A DNA stretch of 64,000 nucleotides from Bacillota bacterium (lineage in GTDB: Bacteria; Bacillota; Clostridia; Christensenellales; SZUA-584), in assembly GCA_023415915.1 (NCBI GenBank), contig JAEZIZ010000083.1, positions 1 to 64,000 on the forward strand, read 5' to 3'. The notes under the pieces were generated by a model. The model made no database searches. It was not told the DNA's origin and saw nothing but the letters and a program-made list of their open reading frames with translations. The translations under genes and the position numbers were made by a program. This document shows, in pieces, positions 35,440-44,506 of this stretch (position 1 is the first letter of the stretch; each line of letters starts with the position of its first letter).

Positions 35440-36021
35440 ATGGAAGAGGGAAAGAAAAAATTGACCGATATGCAGCTGAGAATAGTTCAGGCAGTCGCGG
35501 GCGTGCTGTGCGCGGCGGCGCTGATGGTAACTATAGCGCTGTCTTCTCAGCTTCAGGGCATACTGTCGTATGCTTTTCTTGTGATATTTCTTATCATTAC
35601 GTTCGGCCGCAGATGGGTTGAAAACAAGTACCGTATAAGGCTTAACTTTTTTAACCTTGTTCTTATAGACGGCATATTGGCGGGAATACTCATATTCGTC
35701 GTATCCATATTCAATAACCCGAAGGTAACGACCGGGATTTCCGAAACGGCGGAGTTGCTGATAATAATAGGCATAGTACTTGTCATATTAGGGCTTGGCA
35801 TTGCTTACCCGTATATCAGGTATCGTAAGCGCCTGGAAAACGGTACTGTCATACCTATACGCATACCTGAAAAAACGGAAGAGGAGCAGGAAGCGGAAAG
35901 AAATGCAAGCACGGCGTCCGGCGCGTCTTCAATTTACAAGCAGATGGCGGAGATGGCAAAAGAGCTGGAGGAAAAGGACAGCGCAAACAAGCCCGCGGAA
36001 AACGACGGAGAAAACCAATAG
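35440..36021 (+). CDS. Small membrane protein of unknown function
   Basis: A 193-residue protein with four hydrophobic segments (about 14-32, 37-55, 72-92, 104-125). A cytoplasmic tail rich in Glu, Lys, Ala and Ser follows, with a helical Glu/Lys stretch (KQMAEMAKELEEK). The ATG at 35440 has AAGGAG 7 nt upstream; an in-frame GTG 6 nt earlier is less likely. It is one of the few plus-strand genes, transcribed divergently from the EF-G-like gene. No family is recognised. Confidence 0.8.
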   Translation: MEEGKKKLTDMQLRIVQAVAGVLCAAALMVTIALSSQLQGILSYAFLVIFLIITFGRRWVENKYRIRLNFFNLVLIDGILAGILIFVVSIFNNPKVTTGISETAELLIIIGIVLVILGLGIAYPYIRYRKRLENGTVIPIRIPEKTEEEQEAERNASTASGASSIYKQMAEMAKELEEKDSANKPAENDGENQ

Positions 36022-36040
36022 TTTTAAGATAAAGGAATGT

Positions 36041-36067
36041 AAAAACGCCCGCGAAAGCGGGCGCTTT
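36041..36067. terminator. Bidirectional terminator
   Basis: CGCCCGC-GAAA-GCGGGCG hairpin (36046-36063) with AAAAA on its left and CTTTAG on its right. It can end both the plus-strand membrane-protein gene and the minus-strand anti-sigma gene; the minus direction has the better T-run. Confidence 0.88.
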
Positions 36068-36077
36068 AGTTATCTTC

Positions 36078-36809
36078 TTATTTTTCAAATATGAATTCTG
36101 CCGCGCTTCCTTCGGCAAGCTCGCCGGACGCAACACCTGCGTTCTCAAGTATTGCCTTAAGCTCGGTAAGGCTTCCTTCGGGTACGATAAACAAAACGCC
36201 GCTGTCGTCCTCCTGCTCGGGCGAAATGTCGTATTTGTCAAAAAACTCATAAAGAGCTTCGCGGAAGTTCTCCGACTCTTCGAAGGGTATCACTATTGAC
36301 GCCACGGGCGCCTTGCCCATCTCTTTGCTTTCCGTGCTGCTGTCCTGTGCCGTACTGCCAAACGCCCCCTCTTCGGGCGCAAGTGATGCGGCGGGCGCGG
36401 CAGCCAGCTCGGGCGCTTCGGCAGGAGCGCTGTCGGCAGAAGCAAACTCCTGAACCAACGACTCTTTAAAATATGTCGAGCCGGTTGCTCCGTCGAGTGT
36501 TTTGTTGGGGAAAATGTCGGACGAGAAAACAGCTATAAGCGCCAAAGCGGCGGCGAGCGCCGCGGAAGCGTATGCAAACACGGGAATCCTGCGCTTTTTA
36601 GCCTTTTTGATAGCGCCGAGCGCAAGACCTGCCGGAGGCTCAAGCTCGTCCAGACTTGAAAGAGCTTTCTTCAGCGTAAGCGTTTTATCAAGCTCTATTT
36701 TGCAATGCTCGCACGAACGGATGTGTTCAAAAAGCCGCTGCGTATCGGCATCGCCCAGCATGCCGTCTGCATGCAGGTTTATATATTCAATTGCAGTTTG
36801 ACAATCCAT
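36078..36809 (-). CDS. Putative zinc-finger anti-sigma factor
   Basis: A 243-residue protein with an N-terminal zf-HC2-type zinc-binding anti-sigma domain (an early Cys, then HIRSCEHC, about residues 3-35). A single membrane segment follows (about 78-96) and then an extracytoplasmic domain rich in Ala, Pro, Glu and Ser. The start is uncertain: an ATG 12 nt upstream is possible and the site before 36809 is weak. Normally the ECF sigma gene sits directly upstream, but here none is found. It has its own promoter at 36905-36933. Confidence 0.82.
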   Translation of the reverse strand: MDCQTAIEYINLHADGMLGDADTQRLFEHIRSCEHCKIELDKTLTLKKALSSLDELEPPAGLALGAIKKAKKRRIPVFAYASAALAAALALIAVFSSDIFPNKTLDGATGSTYFKESLVQEFASADSAPAEAPELAAAPAASLAPEEGAFGSTAQDSSTESKEMGKAPVASIVIPFEESENFREALYEFFDKYDISPEQEDDSGVLFIVPEGSLTELKAILENAGVASGELAEGSAAEFIFEK

Positions 36810-36904
36810 GACCACCCACATCCCAATAATATAACATATAATCTGCTACCACTTTGACGTGTCAAACGACAATAAAGTTCCAAATACTATTATTCTTTTT
36901 GAAA

Positions 36905-36933
36905 ATTATATATCAAACCCTTGTTTACTACAA
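36905..36933 (-). promoter_or_regulatory. Promoter of the anti-sigma gene
   Basis: TTGTAG (36928-36933) and a perfect TATAAT (36905-36910) with a 17-nt spacer on the minus strand, about 95 nt before the start. Confidence 0.6.
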
Positions 36934-37006
36934 TAAAAAGTTGGAAACAGGCTTGCGTCTGGATATGAAAACTTGTTGAAAATCCGATTAGGGATGCTTT
37001 ATTAAG

Positions 37007-37612
37007 TTACGCCGTTTCAATATCGAGCGCCGAGGTCAATTCATAAAGGCGTTTTACGCTTTCCGGCGTCACATTTGATAAAAGCCAGCGTTCGGCGTAT
37101 TCTTTCGGTACTATGAGCGGCATGCGGTGGTGTATTTCCTGCATTTGCGCGTTTGCGGCCGCCGTGAGTATTACGAACCTATAGTTCTTCTCCCCCGCCA
37201 TGAAAAAAGAGCTGTAAAGGCCCGCAAGGTAGAAAAAGCTTTCTCCTTGCGGCCTTATAATATGCTTTATTTTACGCTTACCGTCGCTCTTCCACTCGTA
37301 AAAGCCGGTACACGGAATAAGGCACTTTCTATCCGGCACGCTTTGCCTGAACATGTTTATATTGAATACCGTCTCGCTGCGCGCGTTTATAATAAGCTGC
37401 TTCGACTGCGCCTTAGGGAACCCCCATGACATTATGCCGGACTCGTACCTATCTTTAATCTGGGCCAGCACGGCAGCGTTATCGCCCGGGAAAACCTCGC
37501 CCGTCTTGACGTTTTGAGCGGCGTCTTCTCCCAAACGTGAGGCGATATCCTCAATTATGCTGCGCGCTTAGAAAATGTCCTTAATGTCGTCGAAAGCATA
37601 CCTTCCGCACAT
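37007..37612 (-). pseudogene. SRAP (YedK/HMCES) protein interrupted by an in-frame stop codon
   Basis: The family shields abasic sites in single-stranded DNA by a covalent link through Cys2. Reading from the ATG at 37612 gives MCGRYAFDDIKDIF, then TAA (37570-37568), then continues in the same frame as ARSIIEDIASRLGEDAAQ. All other active-site residues follow: Asn in NARSET, Glu in GFYEW, His in HHRMP. The only change needed to restore it is the stop codon. A shorter product could start at a TTG (37534) but would lack Cys2. It lies 28 nt after class II ribonucleotide reductase. Confidence 0.85.
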
Positions 37613-37640
37613 GCCGCAACCTCCCGCAAAGCTTACCGCG

Positions 37641-39803
37641 TCAGCCGCATTTTGAGTACCCGCACGACCGGCATACTACGCAGCCGCTCTCGTGCTCCAT
37701 CTTTGAACCGCACTCGGGGCATTTGCTGCCGTTGGCTGCTGCTTTTTTCCCTGAACTATCTCCGCGCAGTTCTACCACGCGCTCCAGCACCCTGCCTATC
37801 GCGTCCGGGCAGGACAGCACCTTAAGGCCGTTCTGACGCAAAGTGGAATGGCAGCGTATGCCGCGCAGCTGTTCTATGATGCTCTGAACGTCTAGTCCTG
37901 AGCGCAGCGCCATTGAAACGAGCCTGCTCGTAGCCTCCGACTGGGACGGGCATCCGCCTGCTCTCCCCACGTTGGTGAACACCTCGCATATACCCTTGCT
38001 GTCGTAATTGACGGTGACATAAAGGTTGCCGCAGCCTATCTTTATCTTCTCCGTTATACCGCGCGTTATCTCCGGCCGCTCTCTCGGCAACAGCGTTTCG
38101 CTTTTCTCCTCGGCTTTGCCTACGCTCAGCACCTGCCCTGATCTGCTGCCGTCCCTGTATATCGTAACGCCTTTAAGTCCCAACTTGTACGCAAGATCGT
38201 ATACGGCCTTAACGTCTTCCACCTTGGCGCTGCGGGGAAAGTTAACCGTCTTCGAGACTGCGTTGTCAGTGTGGCGCTGGAACATGCTCTGCATCTTTAT
38301 GTGATACTCGGGCGATATATCGTGCGCGGTGACAAACACAGAAGCTACGTCCGCGGGTATGCCCTTTATGCCGCGCAGCGTGCCTTTCTGCGCTATGTCG
38401 CGCATAAGCTCTTCGCTGTAAAAGCCGCGCTGTTTGGCTACGGCTTCGAAGTATGGGTGCACCTCCAACAGTTTGTCGTTGTCCATCACGTTCCTGACAT
38501 AGGATATCGCAAATACCGGCTCTATGCCGCTGGAAGCGCCCGCTATAATAGATATCGTGCCTGTGGGCGCGATAGTCGTGACCGTAGCGTTGCGCATATG
38601 CTTTATACCGCGGCTTTTATATACGCTTTCTTCAAAGCAAGGGAAGTTGCCGCGTTTCTCGCCCAGTTCCTCGGACGTCTTGGCCGCCTGCTCTTTTATG
38701 AACGACATTATCTTATCCGCCGTGTCCAACGCCTGATCGGAATTATATGGTATGCCCAGCTTGTAGAGCATGTCTGCAAAGCCCATAACGCCAAGGCCTA
38801 TCTTTCTCATGCGCTTTGTCGTCTCGTCGATTATGGCGAGCGGGTATACGTTTACGTCTATTACATTGTCCAGGAAGTGTACGGCGGTCTTAACCGTACG
38901 GCCCAAGCCGTCGTAGTCGACACTCCCGTCTTTTACGAATTCATTCAAGTTGACAGAGCCTAAGTTGCAGCTCTCGTAAGGCAGCAGCGGCTGTTCGCCG
39001 CAAGGGTTAGTGCTCTCTATTTCGCCCGCTGAAGGCACGGGGTTTTCCGTGTTTATCCTGTCGAGAAACACTATGCCGGGCTCGCCGTTGCGCCACGCCA
39101 TCTCCACTATCGTTTTATATACGTGCCGCGCGTCAAGCTTCTCGGTGACTTTTCGCGTAGCGGGGTCTATAAGCTCGTACTTACTTCCCGATATTACGGC
39201 CTTCATGAAAGCTTCGGTTAGCCCGACGCTTATATTGAAATTCGTAAGCTGTCCTGGGTCGCTCTTGCAGGATATGAATTCCATAATATCCGGGTGGTCG
39301 ACGCGCAGTATGCCCATGTTGGCTCCGCGCCTCGTGCCGCCCTGCTTTACAGCTTCGGTGGAAGCGTTGAAAACCTTCATAAAGCTGACGGGGCCGCTAG
39401 CCACTCCGCCCGTAGAGTTTACGGACGCGCCTTTTGGGCGTATGCGCGAAAATGAAAAGCCGGTACCTCCCCCGCTCTTGTGTATCATCGCAGCGTTCTT
39501 CAGCGTGTCGAATATGCCTTCCATGCTGTCTTCTATCGGCAGCACAAAGCACGCAGAGAGCTGGCCGAGCTCGCGTCCCGCGTTCATAAGCGTAGGCGAA
39601 TTGGGCAAAAACTTAAGAGACGACATCAGTTCGTAAAACTCCTCTTCGGTTTTACGCGTATCGCCGCCGTATTTTTCGTCCGCAGCCGCTATCGCGTGAG
39701 CTACGCGCCGTATCATATCCTCCGGCTTTTCGCAGACGCCGTCAGCGTCTTTCTTAAGATATCGTCTCTCAAGCACGAGCTTCGCATTTTCAGAAAGCAC
39801 CAT
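37641..39803 (-). CDS. nrdJ: Adenosylcobalamin-dependent (class II) ribonucleotide reductase
   Basis: Reduces ribonucleotides to deoxyribonucleotides using vitamin B12 coenzyme, with no oxygen need. The 720-residue protein has an N-terminal segment, the 10-stranded barrel with NPCGEQPLLPYESCNLGSVNL (active-site Cys, Asn and Glu, near residue 290), and PTGTISIIAG. A C-terminal TSCPD-type domain follows, and a zinc ribbon CPECGSKME...CVVCRSCGYSKCG closes the protein. The ATG at 39803 has AAGGTG upstream. The family is vitamin B12-dependent NrdJ (NrdZ in some schemes). Confidence 0.96.
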   Translation of the reverse strand: MVLSENAKLVLERRYLKKDADGVCEKPEDMIRRVAHAIAAADEKYGGDTRKTEEEFYELMSSLKFLPNSPTLMNAGRELGQLSACFVLPIEDSMEGIFDTLKNAAMIHKSGGGTGFSFSRIRPKGASVNSTGGVASGPVSFMKVFNASTEAVKQGGTRRGANMGILRVDHPDIMEFISCKSDPGQLTNFNISVGLTEAFMKAVISGSKYELIDPATRKVTEKLDARHVYKTIVEMAWRNGEPGIVFLDRINTENPVPSAGEIESTNPCGEQPLLPYESCNLGSVNLNEFVKDGSVDYDGLGRTVKTAVHFLDNVIDVNVYPLAIIDETTKRMRKIGLGVMGFADMLYKLGIPYNSDQALDTADKIMSFIKEQAAKTSEELGEKRGNFPCFEESVYKSRGIKHMRNATVTTIAPTGTISIIAGASSGIEPVFAISYVRNVMDNDKLLEVHPYFEAVAKQRGFYSEELMRDIAQKGTLRGIKGIPADVASVFVTAHDISPEYHIKMQSMFQRHTDNAVSKTVNFPRSAKVEDVKAVYDLAYKLGLKGVTIYRDGSRSGQVLSVGKAEEKSETLLPRERPEITRGITEKIKIGCGNLYVTVNYDSKGICEVFTNVGRAGGCPSQSEATSRLVSMALRSGLDVQSIIEQLRGIRCHSTLRQNGLKVLSCPDAIGRVLERVVELRGDSSGKKAAANGSKCPECGSKMEHESGCVVCRSCGYSKCG

Positions 39804-39890
39804 AATATCACCTTCGCAAACAATATAATGTGGTTGGATATATATAATAATACAATATGTTGTTAAAAGCAAGAGATAATTTAAGCGTAT

Positions 39891-40673
39891 TTAAGGAGTG
39901 TAATTATCAAACAACTCGCGGAATTTGCTTATCTGGTCGCCGGACGAGTAGAACTCCACAGTGCCCTGCCCAGGCTTAGCGCAGCGCAGCCCGTTTTCGT
40001 CAAGTATCCGGCGAAGCTGTGCAGCCGTGCCCTCTTTGCCGTCAAAAACGCTGCAATCGGTGGAATATGCTTTGTCTATATAGCTTTTTATTTCGTTGCT
40101 GATAAACGAATAATGCGTGCAGCCTATTACTACCGCGTCTATCTTCTCGTCCTTAATATGGGAAAGGCGCCTAGAGAGATATTCGTGTATCTCGCTCTCG
40201 CTCGTATGCGCGCTCTCTATCATCTCCACAAGCCCGTTGCAGCCGACGTTTATAGTACAGTCCTTTGCATTAAGCCTGTCAAGCAGGCTTAAGTACCGCT
40301 GCTGCGATACGGTTGCGGACGTCGCAAGCACGAGTACTTTTCCGCCCTTCAACGCGCCGAGCGCCGGCTTTACCGCGGGCTCCATGCTGATTACGGGTAT
40401 GTTGAACTCATCGCGCATACGCTTTACCGCCGCGCTGGTTGCCGTGTTGCACGCTATCACTATGGCTTTTACGCCCTTATCAAAAAGAAAACGCCCCGCT
40501 GCGAGCGACAGGGATTTTATCTCGTCCTCCGACTTTTCCCCGTATGGAGCGTTGGCATTGTCTCCGTAATATATGTAATTCTCATCGGGCATCAGCTTAT
40601 ATGCCGTTTTCAATACGCTTATGCCGCCTACGCCGGAATCGAAAAAACCAACAGGCTTGCAGTTATCGGACAT
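39891..40673 (-). CDS. murI: Glutamate racemase
   Basis: Makes D-glutamate for peptidoglycan. The 260-residue protein has the FFDSGVGGISVL start, the first catalytic Cys in ACNTATSAA (about residue 70) and the second in GCTHYSF (about 182). The start at 40673 is set by GGGAG upstream; an in-frame codon four residues earlier lies inside that site. Confidence 0.95.
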   Translation of the reverse strand: MSDNCKPVGFFDSGVGGISVLKTAYKLMPDENYIYYGDNANAPYGEKSEDEIKSLSLAAGRFLFDKGVKAIVIACNTATSAAVKRMRDEFNIPVISMEPAVKPALGALKGGKVLVLATSATVSQQRYLSLLDRLNAKDCTINVGCNGLVEMIESAHTSESEIHEYLSRRLSHIKDEKIDAVVIGCTHYSFISNEIKSYIDKAYSTDCSVFDGKEGTAAQLRRILDENGLRCAKPGQGTVEFYSSGDQISKFRELFDNYTP

Positions 40674-40787
40674 TTTTTCTCCCAATATGATTTGTTGTCT
40701 AATTATACCTTAAAGGGAGACTTTTTTTCAACTCCGATTGCGGCGACGCGGCAGCCGCCGTTTGCCCGAGGCGGCAAAAGCCGCTTT

Positions 40788-41879
40788 TTAAGGGCCGCTT
40801 ATCTCTATAACGCGGCTTATAGCTTGTGCAACATACTTAGTTGAATTTATCGCCTGCTGAAGCGAATTGGCGTTGTGCCCCACCTCTATAAGCAGGCACA
40901 TGTCGGATACCTGTTGATTGTATCTGCCCGTTTTAACGCGTATCGGGCGGGTAAAGCCTTCTTTTATGTTTTCCAGTTCGTTCGTCACAGCGAGCGCCAG
41001 CTTGTAGTTAGACTCGAAGTAGGGCTTTCCGTCGAAACCAACTCCCGTGTAGCCCTTGCCCGTTCCCACGACGAACATAACCCTCGCGCATTCTTCGCCG
41101 TTTATTGTCACATAATCCTTTTCGTTCTTTCCCGAATCCCTGTGAACGTCAATATATACCTTGAGCCCGGGATACTGTACGGCATATTTTTTCATCGTTT
41201 CCAGCGACTTTGAATACGCGGACTTTAAGCCCTCGCTCATATGGTCCGTTACATCGTGCAGAACCGAATAGCCGTATCCTTCAAGCGCCGCTTTCAATGC
41301 GTCTCCGACTGCCGCGACAGAATTTAACTGATCCTTTGTATACCATTTCCCCGCTTCGACATATTCGCCGCCCAGTATCTGCCGGTACGCCTCTTCCAAA
41401 TGCGTATGGTAAATAAGAATATGAGGACCACCAGCGCCCACATAGAAAGACTTTGGCTCTTTGGAGTACTTTATTATCTCCATCCTTATTTCGTCGGTGG
41501 CAATGTTGAAGTCTATCTCCGTATTAACAAGGCCGTGCTGCGGCTCAACCGGCTCGGTCTTTTCCACGTCCACGCCGTATATTATAGGCATCTCCTGTGA
41601 AAGTATAAACTTGATAGCGTCTATGTTTGCATATACGTCGTCCGAACCCGAAGCATCCGGCCGGCCGCCGTCGTACGCAAGAATATTGTCCGCTTTATTT
41701 GATACGACCGCACGCATCACAAAAATGACCGACAACATAAGCATAACCAATATGGCCGCATAAAGGGCGGCTTTAATATGTGTATCTTGGCTACGCTTCA
41801 GCGGATATCTTTTAAATACGGGGTCCCCAAAAAGTCGCGAGGCTTTTTGGGGTGTGTGTCGTTTGTATGTGTACATCAT
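40788..41879 (-). CDS. spoIIP: Stage II sporulation protein P with a REP-like element in its coding start
   Basis: SpoIIP is a membrane-anchored amidase/endopeptidase that works with SpoIID and SpoIIM to thin septal peptidoglycan in engulfment. The 363-residue protein has a membrane segment near 38-57, and the catalytic domain carries LIYHTHLEEAY, VYIDVHRDSG and LLIEVGHNAN zinc-site motifs. The start (41879) has AAGGAG upstream. Codons 8-21 (HTPQKASRLFGDP region) are exactly a copy of the dispersed palindrome. gpr lies upstream; gpr-spoIIP is also the B. subtilis order. Confidence 0.93.
   Translation of the reverse strand: MMYTYKRHTPQKASRLFGDPVFKRYPLKRSQDTHIKAALYAAILVMLMLSVIFVMRAVVSNKADNILAYDGGRPDASGSDDVYANIDAIKFILSQEMPIIYGVDVEKTEPVEPQHGLVNTEIDFNIATDEIRMEIIKYSKEPKSFYVGAGGPHILIYHTHLEEAYRQILGGEYVEAGKWYTKDQLNSVAAVGDALKAALEGYGYSVLHDVTDHMSEGLKSAYSKSLETMKKYAVQYPGLKVYIDVHRDSGKNEKDYVTINGEECARVMFVVGTGKGYTGVGFDGKPYFESNYKLALAVTNELENIKEGFTRPIRVKTGRYNQQVSDMCLLIEVGHNANSLQQAINSTKYVAQAISRVIEISGP
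41818..41857 (-). repeat. REP-like palindrome inside the spoIIP reading frame
   Basis: Minus strand reads ACACCCCAAAAAG-CCTCGCGA-CTTTTTGGGGA-CCCCGTA, the A-rich variant of the dispersed element with pairing arms. It is translated in frame as part of the cytoplasmic N-terminus of SpoIIP. Confidence 0.9.
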
Positions 41880-42000
41880 ATTTTCGCTCCTTAAAAAAAT
41901 CTATGCGGAGCCTTGATGATGTATACATACATAACGCGGCGAAGCTTGCTGCCTTGCAGGTCTTTAGAGTTATTAAGGGCGGCGTTACGTCTTAAAATGC

Positions 42001-42924
42001 CTAATGCATGTATCTTCGCGTTTCTTCCAGCGTAAGGTTCCTGTGCAGCGCGATGTTGAGCGCGTCGGAAATTATTCGCGCTAAGTCCTCCACCACCTTG
42101 TCTATCTCTTTGGGCGTAACTATCATGTCGGCGCCCTCCACGTCCATCATGCCTTTTAGCAGATCTCTCATCCTCGCCTGTATCCTCGTATCCTCCGGCG
42201 TTTTTGCCATAGCCGCTTCCAGCAGATCGTTGGCGACGGTGGAAGCATACACTACGAGCGGCACTCCCAAGGCCAGCACGGGTACGCCCAGAGTCTCGCG
42301 GTCGAGCGCTTTTCGCTTGTTGCCAATGCCCGCGCCCGGCGCTATGCCGCTATCGCCCAGCTGCAATGTCGTGCGTACGCGATCGATGCTCCTCGATGCG
42401 AGCGAGTCAATGGCTATTACGAGCGAAGGTTTAATATGATCGACTACGCCCTTTATTATCTCGCCCGTTTCAATGCCTGTGACGCCCAGCACTCCGGGCG
42501 ATATTGCGCATACGTTGCCCATGCGCTCGTCGACGCCTTCGGGCACGTATTCGTGTATATGCCTTGTCACAAAAACCATATCGCAAACGACCGGCCCTAA
42601 AGAGTCGGGCGTCACCATGTGGTTGCCAAGGCCCACTACGAGCGTGACGCCGTTTAACGCGTCTCCCGCCATCGCCTTTATCTCTTCCGCCAACGCTTTG
42701 GAACAGGTCTCGTCTATCGTAACGTCTCCGTGAGCGAGTTCTTTTGTTTCAAGCGTAACATATGTGCCCATCTTTTTTCCCAGCGCCTGCTCTCCCTCGG
42801 GCGTCGATACGATTACCTTTGTCTTTCTGATGCCCTGAATGACCTCGTTTATTACGTTTACACCCGGTATCTGCTGCTGGCCGTAAGCTTCGGTAGCCTC
42901 CATTGCCAAGTCTGTTCTTATCAT
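42001..42924 (-). CDS. gpr: Spore germination protease
   Basis: Degrades small acid-soluble spore proteins at germination. The 307-residue product starts with the prodomain and cleavage region MIRTDLAMEA, and carries VGLGNHMVTPDSLGP and VIAIDSLASRSIDRV blocks typical of peptidase family A25/GPR. It has AAAGGAGG upstream of the ATG. It is followed by spoIIP after about 120 nt. Confidence 0.96.
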   Translation of the reverse strand: MIRTDLAMEATEAYGQQQIPGVNVINEVIQGIRKTKVIVSTPEGEQALGKKMGTYVTLETKELAHGDVTIDETCSKALAEEIKAMAGDALNGVTLVVGLGNHMVTPDSLGPVVCDMVFVTRHIHEYVPEGVDERMGNVCAISPGVLGVTGIETGEIIKGVVDHIKPSLVIAIDSLASRSIDRVRTTLQLGDSGIAPGAGIGNKRKALDRETLGVPVLALGVPLVVYASTVANDLLEAAMAKTPEDTRIQARMRDLLKGMMDVEGADMIVTPKEIDKVVEDLARIISDALNIALHRNLTLEETRRYMH

Positions 42925-42951
42925 AGCGTTCCTCCTTTAAAATCATGGTAA

Positions 42952-42982
42952 TAGTATTTGCAGGCGGCGGGCAAAAAACGCA
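42952..42982 (-). promoter_or_regulatory. Possible sigma-G/sigma-F type promoter of gpr
   Basis: On the minus strand TGCGTT (42977-42982), 18 nt, then AATACTA (42952-42958), close to the sigma-G -10 pattern CATACTA. Forespore control of gpr is known in B. subtilis; the -35 match is weak. Confidence 0.4.
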
Positions 42983-43007
42983 AAAAAAAGAAAGCGTTAA
43001 AGCTTTC
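42982..43007 (-). terminator. Terminator of the pyr operon
   Basis: GAAAGC/GCTTTC hairpin (42990-43007) followed by eight T residues on the minus strand (42982-42989), 17 nt after the pyrE stop. Confidence 0.85.
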
Positions 43008-43023
43008 ATAGAGACGAAAAATG

Positions 43024-43593
43024 TTACTTTAGGTTCCTGCTGCCCGGTTTTACCACCGGAGTGCCGGCAGCGCACATCGGGCAGTCTTCCGGCTCGTAAG
43101 ACGTTATTTCCATGCTCAGCACCGCCTCGAACGGAACGCCGAAATCCACTTTACCGTTAGAGCGGTCAACTACGCAGCCCACGCCCGCGACCTCAGCCCC
43201 ACAGGAGCGGATAAGCTCGATCACTTCCCTTACCGAACCTCCCGTTGTGACCACGTCTTCGACGACGAGCACCCTGGCGTGCTCGGGAACGCTGAAGCCG
43301 CGCCGCAGCGTCATCACGCCGTTCTCGCGCTCCGCGAAGATATTGGGAACGTTAAGCTGCCTTGCCACTTCGTACGCCAGTATTATGCCGCCTATAGCCG
43401 GGCCGGCTACCAGGCTTACGCCTTCAAACCTTACCGCAAGCTCTTTCGCTATTCTTTCGGACATATCGGGATACTGGAACAGCCTTGCACACTGCATGTA
43501 TCTATCCGAATGACGGCCCGACGTAAGCAGGAAATGCCCTTCGAGCATCACGCCCGTTTCGCGCAGTATATGAAGCGCTTCTTCTTTTTTCAT
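43024..43593 (-). CDS. pyrE: Orotate phosphoribosyltransferase
   Basis: Joins orotate to PRPP to make OMP. The 189-residue protein has the PRPP-binding motif [15 protein letters not shown] near residues 109-123 and the [11 protein letters not shown] substrate loop near residue 25. It is the last gene of the pyr operon, 1 nt after the pyrD stop. The C-terminus has an extra Cys pair (CPMC), as in several clostridial enzymes. Confidence 0.96.
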   Translation of the reverse strand: MKKEEALHILRETGVMLEGHFLLTSGRHSDRYMQCARLFQYPDMSERIAKELAVRFEGVSLVAGPAIGGIILAYEVARQLNVPNIFAERENGVMTLRRGFSVPEHARVLVVEDVVTTGGSVREVIELIRSCGAEVAGVGCVVDRSNGKVDFGVPFEAVLSMEITSYEPEDCPMCAAGTPVVKPGSRNLK

Positions 43594-43594
43594 A

Positions 43595-44506
43595 TCATAC
43601 CTCCAGCGCGCCCGTAAGCGCGGAAATTTTGTCTGTATTCGTCTGCGCGGCGTAAGATTCCAGTTCGGATATTATGCGTACAGGAGCTTCGGGGTCCGCA
43701 ATACCCGCGGTACCTACCATAACCGCTGTCGCTCCGCACAGCATGAACTCCACTGCGTCCTCTCCCGTCATTATGCCGCCCATGCCTATAACGGGTATGT
43801 CCACCGCGCGCGATACGTCGTATACCATCTTAAGCGCGACGGGCTTGATGCACGGCCCCGAGAGCCCGCCCGTGATATTGCCGAGTATCGGGCGTCTTGA
43901 CTTCGCGTCCACTGCCATAGCGGGCAGCGTATTAATAAGCGATACCGCGTCCGCGCCCGAGCGCTCCGCTGCCCTTGCTATGCGGGCGACGTCTCCCGCC
44001 GCAGGCGTCAGCTTTACAATGAGCGGCTTTTTTGAAACCTTTTTTGCTTCCTTTACGCACCGCGCCGCCAGAACTTCATCGGTACCCAGCGCTGCACCGC
44101 CCAACGCTACGTTGGGGCAGGAAATGTTGAGCTCGAACATGTCTATCCGCGTATCGTTGAGCCTTTCGATAACGTATGCGTAGTCTTCTGCGCACTTGCC
44201 CGCTACGTTAGCTATGATAATGGTATCAAGCGTCTCCACAAACCTATATTCTTTTTCGAGGAATCCGTCCACGCCGGGGTTTTGCAGGCCAACGCTGTTG
44301 ACTATGCCCGACGCCGTCTCGGCTATCCTAGGCGGCTTGTTGCCTATGCGCTGTTCGGGCGTTATCGATTTGAGCGCAATGCCGCCAAGGCGGCTTACGT
44401 CTATAAACCACGAGTGCTGTCTGCCAAAAGCGAACGTACCCGAAGCGGCGATAACCGGGTTTTTGAGAATTTTACCACACAGCTCAACAGTCATATCCGC
44501 AGCCAT
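43595..44506 (-). CDS. pyrD: Dihydroorotate dehydrogenase, catalytic subunit (class 1B)
   Basis: Oxidises dihydroorotate to orotate with FMN. The 303-residue protein has [13 protein letters not shown] near the start, the catalytic-base Cys in [11 protein letters not shown] and the FMN phosphate site [15 protein letters not shown]. The start shares one nucleotide with the pyrK stop. Partnership with PyrK makes it the NAD-dependent 1B type. Confidence 0.96.
   Translation of the reverse strand: MAADMTVELCGKILKNPVIAASGTFAFGRQHSWFIDVSRLGGIALKSITPEQRIGNKPPRIAETASGIVNSVGLQNPGVDGFLEKEYRFVETLDTIIIANVAGKCAEDYAYVIERLNDTRIDMFELNISCPNVALGGAALGTDEVLAARCVKEAKKVSKKPLIVKLTPAAGDVARIARAAERSGADAVSLINTLPAMAVDAKSRRPILGNITGGLSGPCIKPVALKMVYDVSRAVDIPVIGMGGIMTGEDAVEFMLCGATAVMVGTAGIADPEAPVRIISELESYAAQTNTDKISALTGALEV

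Noticed and set aside
40767..40789. Plus-strand GCGGC-AAAA-GCCGC-TTTTT terminator
   Set aside because: The T-run is on the plus strand but no plus-strand gene lies upstream; on the minus strand the hairpin lacks a T-run. Left unassigned.
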